Shown: piece by piece, positions 1-9,415 of the stretch
Layout: each line of letters starts with the position of its first letter
Numbering within the stretch: position 1 is the stretch's first letter
Source of the DNA: Mycobacterium lacus
GTDB lineage: Bacteria > Actinomycetota > Actinomycetes > Mycobacteriales > Mycobacteriaceae
Direction: 5' to 3'
Assembly (NCBI RefSeq): GCF_010731535.1
Contig: NZ_AP022581.1
Coordinates: 682,001 to 746,000, forward strand
DNA: 64,000 nt
The notes under the pieces: generated by a model
Told to the model about the DNA's origin: nothing
The model's database searches: none
Seen by the model: the letters and a program-made list of their open reading frames with translations, nothing else
Position numbers and translations under genes: made by a program

Positions 1-101
1 TAGTAACCGGAGCTAGTTCGACTCCCCGCACCGTTGGTGCTCATGTCGCTGGCGCGGACCTCTTCAGCTCGGGCATGGCCCGCTGAAACCTTAGGGGTGT
101 C

Positions 102-2207
102 ATGAATTTTTCGGTGTTGCCGCCGGAGGTCAATTCGGCGTTGATGTTCGCCGGGGCCGGCTCGGGGCCGATGCTCGCGGCCGCGGACGCTTGGGACGGA
201 CTGGCCGGCGACCTGCAGTCGGCGGCAAGGGGCTTTTCCTCGGTGACCTCCGGTCTGGCGGATCAGTTCTGGCAGGGCTCGGCGGCGCGGGCGATGACCG
301 GCGTGGCGGAGTCGTATGCTGCCTGGCTGAACGGCGCGGCGACGCAAGCTGAGCAGGTATCGCGTCAAGCCAAAGCCGTGGCCGCGGTGTTTGACGCGGC
401 GCGTGCCGCCACGGTTCATCCATCGGTGGTGGTGGCCAATCGGTCTGACCTGGTGTCGTTGGTGGCCTCGAATCTGTTCGGTCAAAACGCGCCGGCGATC
501 GCCGCCGCCGAGGCCACGTATGAACAGATGTGGGCCCAGGACGTCGCCGCCATGTCCGGTTATTACGCCGAGGCGTCGGCGGCAGTCGCGTCACTGGCAC
601 CGTGGGGGGCTGCGTCACAAGGCATCTACATATACGTCCCGTTCCTCGACGGCACCATCAACCTGACCCTCGGCAACATCGGCGCCCTCAACGTGGGCCT
701 CGGCAACATCGGCAACCTGAACCTGGGCAGCGGCAACTCCGGCAGCTACAACCTGGGCACCGGCAACTTCGGCAATCTCAACCTGGGCAGCGGAAATGGA
801 AGCTCGGGGCGGGGACTATCGGGGGCCCAACTCCCGGGAAGTTTCAACCTGGGCAGCGGCAACCTCGGCAGCTACAACCTGGGCAGCGGCAACCTCGGCA
901 GCTACAACCTGGGCAGCGGCAACAAGGGCGACACCAACTTTGGCCTGGGCAACATCGGCAGCACAAACTTTGGTGGCGGGAATGCGGGCAGCCAGAACTT
1001 GGGCTCCGGTAATGCCGGTAACTCAAACCTTGGCAGCGGCAACACCGGCGACGCGAACTTTGGCCTCGGCAACACCGGCAACTCTAACGTTGGCAGTGGA
1101 AACACCGGCTCCGGCAACGTCGGCGGCGGCAACCTTGGCAACGCGAACGTCGGCTATGGAAATCTTGGTAGCAATAACATCGGTTTTGGGAACAAGGGCA
1201 ACAACAACATCGGCTTCGGGCTATCCGGCGACAACCAGATCGGCATCAATTTCCACGCGCTGAACAGCGGCAGCGGAAACATTGGCCTGTTCAACTCCGG
1301 CAACGACAACATCGGTTTCTTCAACTCCGGTGACGACAACTGGGGCATCGCGAACTCGGGCCTCGGCGTTGGGCCGTTGAGCGTCGAGTTCGGCACCTCG
1401 GGCGTCTACAACACGGGCATCGGAAGCTCGGGGTTCCTCAACACCGGTCTCGGAAACTCCGGCAGCTACAGCACCGGCCTGTTCAACTCGGGCGCCACGA
1501 ACACGGGCCTGTTCAACTCGGGCACTACCAACACCGGCCTGTTCAACTCCGGCGACACCAACACCGGGCTGTTCAACTCGGGCGACACGAACACGGGCCT
1601 CTTTAACGCGGGCTCCACGAACTTTGGCAGCTTCAATGGCGGCAGCATCAACTCGGGCGGCTTCAACTCGGGCGACATAAACAGCGGCTACGGGAACTCG
1701 GGCGGCGTCAACACCGGCTTGCTCAACGGGGGCAATCTGAACACCGGACCGGCCAGCCCCTACAACCAAAATGTGCTGAACTCCGGCTTCTCCAACTCCG
1801 GCTCGGGCTTTGGCCACGGAGGCGTCAACCAATCGGGCTTCGCGAATCAGGGCTTCAATAACTCCGGCATCGATTCCGGCGACAACATTGATCAGACTAT
1901 CGGTGGCAAAACGTTCGTCGGCACCATCAACTCCGCCGGCTTCGAAATCCATGCCAACTATGCTTCCGGCTTCCTGAACGCGGGCGCCTACAGCTCGGGC
2001 TTCCGGAACACCGGCCCCACCTACATCGGCCCCGCCCACATATCGGGCTTCGCCAACAGCTCTGGACAGTACATCTCGGGCCTGTTCAACGCGGCCACAC
2101 TCAACCCGGGCGTCGTGGAAACCTTTAACTCGGGCATCGGGAACCTGGGCAACCAGGTATCGGGGCTCTTCAACGCGCAGAATCAGGAATCGGGCGTGTT
2201 CCACTGA
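102..2207 (+). CDS. PPE family protein, MPTR subfamily
   Basis: The 701-residue product starts [12 protein letters not shown], with the Pro-Pro-Glu motif at residues 7-9 and the PPE-domain Trp in FWQGSAA near residue 57. The PPE domain runs to about residue 170. From about residue 185 to the end the protein is built of Asn-Gly pentapeptides (NxGx[14 protein letters not shown]), the signature of major polymorphic tandem repeats. Proteins of this class are exported by ESX-5 and are surface-exposed or secreted; a specific role is not known. An AGGGGTG ribosome site lies just before the ATG. No PE partner is visible upstream, though only 101 bases are in view. The reading frame is intact. Confidence 0.95.
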   Translation: MNFSVLPPEVNSALMFAGAGSGPMLAAADAWDGLAGDLQSAARGFSSVTSGLADQFWQGSAARAMTGVAESYAAWLNGAATQAEQVSRQAKAVAAVFDAARAATVHPSVVVANRSDLVSLVASNLFGQNAPAIAAAEATYEQMWAQDVAAMSGYYAEASAAVASLAPWGAASQGIYIYVPFLDGTINLTLGNIGALNVGLGNIGNLNLGSGNSGSYNLGTGNFGNLNLGSGNGSSGRGLSGAQLPGSFNLGSGNLGSYNLGSGNLGSYNLGSGNKGDTNFGLGNIGSTNFGGGNAGSQNLGSGNAGNSNLGSGNTGDANFGLGNTGNSNVGSGNTGSGNVGGGNLGNANVGYGNLGSNNIGFGNKGNNNIGFGLSGDNQIGINFHALNSGSGNIGLFNSGNDNIGFFNSGDDNWGIANSGLGVGPLSVEFGTSGVYNTGIGSSGFLNTGLGNSGSYSTGLFNSGATNTGLFNSGTTNTGLFNSGDTNTGLFNSGDTNTGLFNAGSTNFGSFNGGSINSGGFNSGDINSGYGNSGGVNTGLLNGGNLNTGPASPYNQNVLNSGFSNSGSGFGHGGVNQSGFANQGFNNSGIDSGDNIDQTIGGKTFVGTINSAGFEIHANYASGFLNAGAYSSGFRNTGPTYIGPAHISGFANSSGQYISGLFNAATLNPGVVETFNSGIGNLGNQVSGLFNAQNQESGVFH
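849..929 (+). repeat. Near-perfect tandem copies inside the MPTR coding region
   Basis: The unit encoding [10 protein letters not shown] (cggcagctacaacctgggca...) is repeated in tandem with almost no divergence. Nucleotide identity this high within the MPTR suggests recent slippage or gene conversion, and a site where length may vary between strains. Confidence 0.7.
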
Positions 2208-2758
2208 CACCAAGGCGCCCACAAGCAAGGCTGCTGGTGACACCAGTACGCCAATGTGCCTGCCGCACGGGCGAAGTCGGCACGACGGGGTCAGTCGGAC
2301 GCGGCTTACTGGAAATCCGCACCGCCTACGCACCACCGGCCCAACCGAATTCACCGTTGCGTGTGCGGCGTCGCGGTCGTCCGGCGGCTTTCGCGAGTTG
2401 GTCGGAGGGGCGGCGTCGAGCGACCGATCATCTTGGGCTACAACGGCTTCAGCGGCCGTCGCGGTGACCTTCGGCGCGTCATTTACGGCAGGACACTTGC
2501 GCGTATAGCAAGGGTTTGTTCGCAATTTTTTACTGGACGCTAATGGGCGCTCTGCATAACGTGACGTTGCAATCAGAAGCCCTGCGGGGCGACGCCCTTC
2601 GATCACTGATTCTAGTGGAAGGACGGACGATGTCGTCCTGTGAACGTCCTGCGAATGCGCTACCGGAGACCTGGGCGGCGATCTCTGGAGTCGAGCACCA
2701 TGCCTGACCTCCATGATCTGCACCGCCAGTGCACTGTGGTGAGTGACGGCGGTGAGAG
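2208..2758. other. Non-coding interval of about 550 bases
   Basis: The short frames here show no recognisable domain, conserved motif or credible ribosome site. The interval presumably holds the promoter of the downstream cyclase-ATPase gene, but no clear promoter element could be identified. Confidence 0.5.
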
Positions 2759-5700
2759 ATGATGGTGGCCCCGGTCGAGACGGTTACCGTCTTGTTCACC
2801 GATCTGGTCGATTCGACCGCGCTGGCGTCGCGGGTGGGTCCGGAGCGCGCTGAGGAGCTTCGGGTCGAACATTTCCGGCTGCTGCGCGAAGCGATCGTCG
2901 GCGCCAACGGGTTCGAGGTCAAGAACACCGGCGACGGGGTGATGGTGGTATTGCCGTCGGCGGCCGCTGCGGTCGAATGCGCCCAAGCGATCCAGCAGCG
3001 TCACGAGCTGCGCAACCGCCACGCCGCTGAAGAGCTGTTGGTGCGGGTCGGGATCAGCATGGGCGATGCGACGCGCTCGGAGGGGGACGTGTTCGGTCCC
3101 CCGGTGGTGGAGGCGGCGCGGTTGTGCGCCAAGGCGAATCCGGGTCAGGTGTTGTTGTCGGAGGTGACCCGGGTGATGGTGGGTCGTCGGGGCGAGCACA
3201 CCTTCCGTTCGGTGGGGGATCTCGAACTGAAGGGGTTGCCCGAGCCGGTGGCGGCGTGCGAGCTGGTGTGGGCGTCGCTGGCGGCGGCGACGACTCCGTT
3301 GCCGCCGCGCTTACAGGTGCTGCCGTTGACCCCCTACGTGGGCCGCGAAGGCATCCGTGCCCGGTTGTCGCAGGTGCGCCAGCTCGCCATCGACGGGGCT
3401 CGCCAGGTGGTGCTGATCACCGGAGAGCCCGGCATCGGCAAGACGCGGTTGGCCACGCACGTGGCCTCGGAGGCTCACGCCGAAGGCGCCACGGTGCTTT
3501 TCGGTCATTGCGACGAGGAGCTGATGGCGTCGTATCAGCCCTGGGTGCAGGCGCTGCGCGACCTGGTTGAGCACGCCCCGATGGAGGTGCTGGCCCAGCA
3601 CGTGGGTGAGCACGGCGGCGAATTGTGCCGGCTGGTGCCCGAGCTGGCGCGCCGGCTGCCCAACGTGCCGGCCCCGCGGGTGAGCGACCGGGAGACGGAG
3701 CGCTGCCTGTTGTTCGGGGCCGTCGTCGGGCTGCTGGGGTGCGCGGCGGCCCAGGGGCTTTTGGTCGTGCTGCTGCTTGATGATCTGCACTGGGCCGACA
3801 AACCCTCCCTCGCACTCTTGAAGCACGTGGTGGCGCACGTGGTGCAAGCGCGGCTGTTGCTTTTGTGCACCTATCGCGACAGCGACATCGATGCGAATCA
3901 TCCGCTCAGCGCGTTGCTGGCTGATCTGCGTCGTGAAGCCGGTGTGGAGTGGGTGGCGCTGCAGGGCTTGGCGCAGCAGGAGGTGGAGTCGCTGATAGCG
4001 GCCGCCGCGGGCCATGAGCTCACCGGCAAGGGGCTCGAGCTGGCCGCGGCGGTGCGCGGTGAAAGCGACGGAAACCCGTTCTTCGTCACCGAAATCCTGC
4101 GCGATCTCGTCGAGTCCGGGGGCCTGGTGCGGGGCGACGGCGGCCGCTACGTCATCACCGCCGAGATCGCCGAGCTGGGGATCCCGTGCAGCGTCCGCGA
4201 TGTCGTCGTGCAGCGGATCCATCGGCTCGGACCCGACGCCGTCAGCGCCCTTTGCGCCGCGGCGGTGATCGGGCGTGAGTTCGACCTTGAGCTGCTGTCG
4301 GTGGTCACCGAACGTTGCGAGGACGACCTGCTCGCCGTTTTGGAGTCGGCGGTGGCCGGATCGGTCCTGAGGGAGAGTCCACAAGGGTTGGGGCGGTTCG
4401 TGTTCGAGCACGCGCTGATCAATCACACCCTCTGTGAGGATCTCAGCCGGACGCGGCGCGCGCGGCTGCACACCCGCATCGCCCAGGCCATCGAAGACGT
4501 CGCCGGGGACAATATCGACGAGCGGCTGAGTGAGCTGGCTTACCACTGGGCGGCCGCGGGGCCGGCGGCCAGCGCCGGCAAGGCGATCGCCTATGCCCGT
4601 CGGGCCGGGGAGCGCGCCCTGGCGCAGCTGGCCCCCGATGAGGCGCTGCGCTGGTTCACCCGGGCCCTCAAGCAGCTCGCCACGGGGTGCGACGTCAGCG
4701 AGGCCGATCGCTGCGACCTGATGATCCTGTTGGGCGAAGCCCAATGCCAGACCGGAGAGCCGGCCTACCGTGACACGTTGCTGGCCGCCGGTGACATCGC
4801 GTCGTGCATCGGCGACGCGGAGCGGATGGCCAAGGCGGCGATCGCCAACACCCGCGGCTGGCTGAGCAACGTCGTCGAAGTCGACGCCGAGCGCGTCGCA
4901 GCGCTGCAAGCGGCCATCGACGCGGTGCCCGCCGGTTCCCCGCATCGGCCCCTGCTGCTCGCGCAGCTGGCCGCCGAGGCCTGCGTCGCCTGGGATTTCG
5001 CCTCCCGGATTCGCCCGCTCATCGATGAGGCGCAGCAGTTGGCGCGCAAGGACTGCGACAAGCACGCGCTGGCGCGGGTCTTGACCTTTGTCAGCTCGGC
5101 ATTGGTGGTGCGACCCGACCTGATGGCCGAGCGGATGGCGCTCACCGGGGAGCTGATGGTTCTGGCCGACGGGGTGGATGACCCATTGCTGGGATGCATG
5201 GCCGCGGCCATGAGATTTTTCGCCGCGGTCGAAGTCGCCGACATTCGTGAAGCGCGCGAATGTGCGCACCGGACGTGGCGGCTCTCCGAGCGCACCGGTC
5301 AGCCCTGGATGCGGTGGATTGCGCGGTTTGTGGCGGGAGTGATCGCGGCCATGGGCGGCGAGCTGGAGCTCGCCGAGAAGCATGCCAGCGATGCGCTGAA
5401 GATCGGGGTGGCGATCGGCTTCCCGGACGCGTTCTTTTTCTACAGTCCCCAGCTCAACTACCTGCGATACGAACAGGGCCGGCTGGAGGAGGTCATCGAC
5501 GCAAACGTCGAGATGAGAAAGCTGGCGCCCGGCCTTTCGTCGATACCGGCCAGGCTGTCGTTCTATCTTGCCGAGACCGGCCGCCTCGATGAGGCAGGCG
5601 AACTGCTCAGCGAGGTGACCCAGGCGGGTTTCGGGTCACTGAACCACGACTACCTGCGGCTGTACGCGCTGGCGTACTGGGGCCTGACGGCGGCGCGGCT

Positions 5701-6076
5701 TGGCGAGCGCAGTGTCATCGCGGAGATCTATGACTTGCTCTACCCCTACCGCGGCCACCTGATTTACCCGGTCCCGATCGCGTTGTCGTCGGCTCACACG
5801 ATCCTCGGGCACCTGGCGGGCGCGTTGGGCCGCTTCGATGACGCCGAAGGGCATTTCGCCGCCGCAACCACGGTGCATGAGCGCATCGGCGCACCACTGT
5901 TCGAGGCGCGAAACCAGCTGTGCTGGGCGCAGATGCTGCTGTCGCGAAACGCCGACGCGGACACCCCGCGCGCGCTGGCGATGCTGCACCGCGCCCGCGA
6001 CACCGCCACCGAGCTGGGTGGGGTCGCAATCGTCAGGGACACAACACATCTCATCGACGCCATTGAAACGCACTGA
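2759..6076 (+). CDS. Class III adenylate/guanylate cyclase domain fused to STAND-type ATPase and TPR-like region
   Basis: This 1105-residue protein has three parts. Residues about 5-165 are a class III cyclase domain: metal-binding Asp in LFTDLVDST, then Lys and Asp in VKNTGDG, then GDVFG. Residues about 195-520 are an AAA/STAND ATPase with Walker A GEPGIGKTRLA and Walker B LLLDDLHWAD. The rest is a helical TPR-like region. The layout is that of mycobacterial cyclase-ATPase regulators such as Rv1358 and Rv2488c, but there is no C-terminal LuxR helix-turn-helix: the protein ends VRDTTHLIDAIETH. The usual transition-state Asn (VNxAAR) reads VVEAAR, so catalysis may be weak or altered. The gene lies 24 bases upstream of the cNMP-binding transporter/lipase gene and is probably co-transcribed with it. 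Confidence 0.9.
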   Translation: MMVAPVETVTVLFTDLVDSTALASRVGPERAEELRVEHFRLLREAIVGANGFEVKNTGDGVMVVLPSAAAAVECAQAIQQRHELRNRHAAEELLVRVGISMGDATRSEGDVFGPPVVEAARLCAKANPGQVLLSEVTRVMVGRRGEHTFRSVGDLELKGLPEPVAACELVWASLAAATTPLPPRLQVLPLTPYVGREGIRARLSQVRQLAIDGARQVVLITGEPGIGKTRLATHVASEAHAEGATVLFGHCDEELMASYQPWVQALRDLVEHAPMEVLAQHVGEHGGELCRLVPELARRLPNVPAPRVSDRETERCLLFGAVVGLLGCAAAQGLLVVLLLDDLHWADKPSLALLKHVVAHVVQARLLLLCTYRDSDIDANHPLSALLADLRREAGVEWVALQGLAQQEVESLIAAAAGHELTGKGLELAAAVRGESDGNPFFVTEILRDLVESGGLVRGDGGRYVITAEIAELGIPCSVRDVVVQRIHRLGPDAVSALCAAAVIGREFDLELLSVVTERCEDDLLAVLESAVAGSVLRESPQGLGRFVFEHALINHTLCEDLSRTRRARLHTRIAQAIEDVAGDNIDERLSELAYHWAAAGPAASAGKAIAYARRAGERALAQLAPDEALRWFTRALKQLATGCDVSEADRCDLMILLGEAQCQTGEPAYRDTLLAAGDIASCIGDAERMAKAAIANTRGWLSNVVEVDAERVAALQAAIDAVPAGSPHRPLLLAQLAAEACVAWDFASRIRPLIDEAQQLARKDCDKHALARVLTFVSSALVVRPDLMAERMALTGELMVLADGVDDPLLGCMAAAMRFFAAVEVADIREARECAHRTWRLSERTGQPWMRWIARFVAGVIAAMGGELELAEKHASDALKIGVAIGFPDAFFFYSPQLNYLRYEQGRLEEVIDANVEMRKLAPGLSSIPARLSFYLAETGRLDEAGELLSEVTQAGFGSLNHDYLRLYALAYWGLTAARLGERSVIAEIYDLLYPYRGHLIYPVPIALSSAHTILGHLAGALGRFDDAEGHFAAATTVHERIGAPLFEARNQLCWAQMLLSRNADADTPRALAMLHRARDTATELGGVAIVRDTTHLIDAIETH

Positions 6077-6100
6077 AACGCACTCACAGAGGAACGGGTC

Positions 6101-9100
6101 ATGACCAGCAGAACCACGGCACCGCGGGGGACTGACCGCAGATACGCCGCCGACCGCGCGAGAGTCAACGGCGCGCCGGTCGCCGCTACCATGTACGGAA
6201 CGACGGTCTCGGCGCCCGGCACCGGCCGACAGCATTCTCGGCTCACCCGACGGCGTCAGCCTCCACCGACCGCGGTGTTGTTGGTGGCGGCTTTCGGTGC
6301 GTTTTTGGCGTTTCTGGATTCGACGATCGTCAATATCGCGTTCCCGGCGATTCAGCGGCATTTCCACGACAGCGACATCGGCAGCTTGTCGTGGGTGCTC
6401 AACGGCTATAACATCGCGCTGGCCGCGATCCTGGTGGTGGGGGGCAGGCTCGCCGACCTAATGGGGCGCAAGCGGGTGTTCATCTATGGGGTGGTGGTGT
6501 TCACGGCGGCGTCGGGGTTGTGCGCGGTCGCCGATTCGGTGGGGCAGTTGGTGGCGTTTCGTGTGTTGCAGGGCGTTGGCGCGGCGGTGTTGGTGCCGGC
6601 ATCGCTGGCGCTGGTCGTGGAGAGCTTCGACACCAGGCGCCGCGCGCACGGGGTGAGCCTGTGGGGCGCGGCGGCGGCGATCGCGTCGGGCCTGGGCCCG
6701 CCGATCGGTGGTGCCTTGGTGGAGGCGTCCAGCTGGCGGTGGGTGTTTTTGGTGAATCTGCCGCTGGGGGTGGTGGCCGTGGTGGTGGCCCGGCGGGGGC
6801 TGGTGGAGAGCCGCGCCTCGGGACGGCGGCGGGTACCGGATGTGCGGGGGGCGGCGCTGCTGGCCGTCGCGCTGGCGTTTGTGACGCTCGGGCTGATCAA
6901 GGGCGCCGATTGGGGCTGGGCCAGTGCGGCGGTCGTCGGGTCGGGTGTGGCCGCGGCGGTCGCGATGGCGGGGTTTGTCATGAGTTCGCGCAGTCACCCG
7001 ACGCCGCTGATCGAGCCGGCGTTTCTGCGGATCCGGTCGTTTGTGGCCGGCAACACGCTGACCCTGGTGGCCAGTGCGGGGTTTTACGCCTACCTGCTGA
7101 CCCATGTGCTGTTCTTGAACTACGTGTGGGGTTACAACTTGTTGCGTGCGGGCCTGGCGGTCGCGCCCGCGGCGTTCGTCGCGGCCGTGGTGGCTGCGGT
7201 GTTGGGCCGGGTGGCCGACCGGCATGGGTACCGCGTCATCATCGTCGCCGGCGCGCTGATCTGGACCGCCAGTCTGCTGTGGTATGTCGAACGCGTCGGG
7301 CCCACGCCCGATTTCCTGGGTGCCTGGTTGCCTGGCCAGCTGCTGCAGGGTCTCGGGGTCGGAGCGACGCTGCCGCTGCTGGGCAGCGCGGCCCTGGCCG
7401 GGGTAACCGCGGGCGGCAGCTATGCCACGGCGGCGGCGGTCATCAGCAGCACCCGTCAGCTCGGCGCGGTGATCGGGGTGGCGCTGCTGGTGGTGGTGGT
7501 CGGGACGCCGGCTCACGGCGCGGCCGAAGAGGCGCTGCGCAGGGGATGGGTGCTGGCCGCGGTCTGTTTTGCGGCCGTCGCGGTTGGGGCGGTGTGGCTG
7601 GGCCGCACCCGCCATGTTGCCGCCGGTGCGGTCGAGCCCGAGCCGGCGCCGCACATCGAGCGGCCGGCAGCGCGGCCGGCGCCCCGGCCTGCCGCATCCG
7701 CCGAACCCCCGGCGTTCGCGTCCCGCGAGGACCCACTCGGCACTCTGCCGCTGTTTGCTGGGCTGGATGGGCTCGCGTTGGCGGAACTGCGGGACTGCGC
7801 CGAGCAGGTGGAGCTGCAGGCGGGCTCGTACCTGTTTCACGCGGGCGAGCTGGCCGATGCGCTCTTCGTGATACTGAGTGGTCGCCTGCAGGTGCTGCGC
7901 GACGAGGCCGTGGTCACGGAGTTGGGCCGCGGCGAGGTCGTCGGGGAGCTTGGGTTTCTGATCAACGCGCCGCGTTCGGCGTCGGTTCGGGCGGTGCGCG
8001 ACTCCACGCTGGTGCGGCTGACCAAGGCCCAGTTCGACAGGATCGCCGACGCGGGCGTGCTGGGCGCTTTGGTGCGCGCGCTGGCCACCCGGCTGTATCA
8101 CACCGCGCCGTCGACGGTGCGGCGGACCGCGGAGGTGGTCATCGCGGTGGTCGGGGTCGACTCGTACGCGCCGGTGCCGTTGGTGGCCCGCGACCTGATC
8201 ACCACGCTGTCGGCCTGGCTGCGGGTGGTGGGTCCCGGCCGCGTCGACCGCGACGGGCTGGAACGCGCCGAGCGGGCCGCCGACAAGGTGGTGTTGCACG
8301 CGGGGGTCGACGACGCGGGCTGGCGGGACTTCTGCTTGCGTGTGGCCGACCGCGTCGTGCTGGTCGCCGGGGATCCGGCACCGCCACTGGGGTCGCTGCC
8401 CGCACGCGCGGCGGGCGCCGATCTCGTGCTGGCAGGACCGTCGGTCGGGCGGGAACATCGGCGCGCGTGGGAGCAGCTGATCACACCGCGGTCGATGCAT
8501 GTGGTGCGTCGCGGGCACGTGGCCGCCGATTTGCGGGCGCTGGCGGCGCGCATCGCGGGCCGCTCGATCGGGTTGGTGCTCGGTGGTGGGGCCGCGCGGG
8601 CGTTCGCCCACATTGGGGTGCTTGAGGAGCTGGAGGCCGCCGGGGTGGTGGTCGACCGGTTCGCCGGCACCAGCATGGGGGCGGTGATCGCGGCCTTCGC
8701 CGCCACCGGCATGGACGCGGCCGCGGTGGACGCCAACGTCTACGAGTACTCCCTGCGCAACGACCCGACCAGCGACTACACCCTGCCGACCAAGGGGCTG
8801 ATCCGCGGCCGGCGCACCCAGACCGGCCTGCACAGCTCGTTCGGGGATCTGCTGGTGGAGGAGCTGCCCAAAGAATTCCGCTGTGTCAGCGTTGACCTGC
8901 TGGCCAAGCAGGCGGTGGTGCACCGCCGGGGCCTGGTGGCCGACGTGGTGGGCTGTTCGGTGCGGTTGCCGGGACTGTACGCGCCGATGGTCTACGGCGG
9001 GTCGCTGCACGTCGACGGGGGTGTGCTGGACAACCTGCCGGTCACCTCGCTGGCGCGCGAGGAGGGCCCGTTGATCGCGGTGGCCATCGGCGCGCGCCGC

Positions 9101-9415
9101 CGGGCGCGCCCGCCGTCGGGTCCCAAACACGCATACGCCGCCCAGGTGCCAAATATCGTCGACACCCTGGTGCGCACCATGACGATCGGCAGCGCCATGG
9201 CCGCGACCGCGGTGCTGGCCCGCGCCGACCTGGCGATCACACCCGACACCAGCGACATCGGGCTGTTGGAGTGGCACCAAATCGACCGCGCCCGCGAGGC
9301 GGGCCGCATCGCCACCCGCGAGGCCTTGCCGCAGATCATGGCGCTGCTGCAGCGGTCGGTGACGGCAGGGGAGGAGCGATGGCCATCTCCGATGTGCCGG
9401 TGTTCGCCCATCTAA
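6101..9415 (+). CDS. MFS transporter - cyclic-nucleotide-binding - patatin phospholipase fusion (Rv3239c/Rv3728 type)
   Basis: The 1104-residue integral membrane protein has three modules. Residues about 60-510 are a DHA2-type MFS transporter (AFLAFLDSTIVNIAFPAI, then GRLADLMGRKR). Residues about 545-665 are a cyclic-nucleotide-binding domain (PLFAGLDGLALAEL, GELGFLINAPRSASVRAV). Residues about 820-1040 are a patatin-like lipase with oxyanion loop GGGAARAF, nucleophile motif GTSMG and catalytic Asp in VDGGVLDN. The lipase residues are all present. The architecture matches M. tuberculosis Rv3239c and Rv3728. An AGAGGAAC ribosome site supports the ATG. The 3' end overlaps the desaturase gene by 37 bases, so translation is probably coupled. 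The transported substrate and lipid target are unknown; cNMP control of the lipase is inferred from domain content. Confidence 0.93.
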   Translation: MTSRTTAPRGTDRRYAADRARVNGAPVAATMYGTTVSAPGTGRQHSRLTRRRQPPPTAVLLVAAFGAFLAFLDSTIVNIAFPAIQRHFHDSDIGSLSWVLNGYNIALAAILVVGGRLADLMGRKRVFIYGVVVFTAASGLCAVADSVGQLVAFRVLQGVGAAVLVPASLALVVESFDTRRRAHGVSLWGAAAAIASGLGPPIGGALVEASSWRWVFLVNLPLGVVAVVVARRGLVESRASGRRRVPDVRGAALLAVALAFVTLGLIKGADWGWASAAVVGSGVAAAVAMAGFVMSSRSHPTPLIEPAFLRIRSFVAGNTLTLVASAGFYAYLLTHVLFLNYVWGYNLLRAGLAVAPAAFVAAVVAAVLGRVADRHGYRVIIVAGALIWTASLLWYVERVGPTPDFLGAWLPGQLLQGLGVGATLPLLGSAALAGVTAGGSYATAAAVISSTRQLGAVIGVALLVVVVGTPAHGAAEEALRRGWVLAAVCFAAVAVGAVWLGRTRHVAAGAVEPEPAPHIERPAARPAPRPAASAEPPAFASREDPLGTLPLFAGLDGLALAELRDCAEQVELQAGSYLFHAGELADALFVILSGRLQVLRDEAVVTELGRGEVVGELGFLINAPRSASVRAVRDSTLVRLTKAQFDRIADAGVLGALVRALATRLYHTAPSTVRRTAEVVIAVVGVDSYAPVPLVARDLITTLSAWLRVVGPGRVDRDGLERAERAADKVVLHAGVDDAGWRDFCLRVADRVVLVAGDPAPPLGSLPARAAGADLVLAGPSVGREHRRAWEQLITPRSMHVVRRGHVAADLRALAARIAGRSIGLVLGGGAARAFAHIGVLEELEAAGVVVDRFAGTSMGAVIAAFAATGMDAAAVDANVYEYSLRNDPTSDYTLPTKGLIRGRRTQTGLHSSFGDLLVEELPKEFRCVSVDLLAKQAVVHRRGLVADVVGCSVRLPGLYAPMVYGGSLHVDGGVLDNLPVTSLAREEGPLIAVAIGARRRARPPSGPKHAYAAQVPNIVDTLVRTMTIGSAMAATAVLARADLAITPDTSDIGLLEWHQIDRAREAGRIATREALPQIMALLQRSVTAGEERWPSPMCRCSPI

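Noticed and set aside
849..1700. Regular short repeats considered as a CRISPR array
   Set aside because: Repeats are in-frame MPTR codons without uniform spacers; no cas genes are in the window.
1221..2723. 500-codon minus-strand frame
   Set aside because: Antisense to the MPTR repeats; Val/Ala/Arg repeats arise from the complementary codons.
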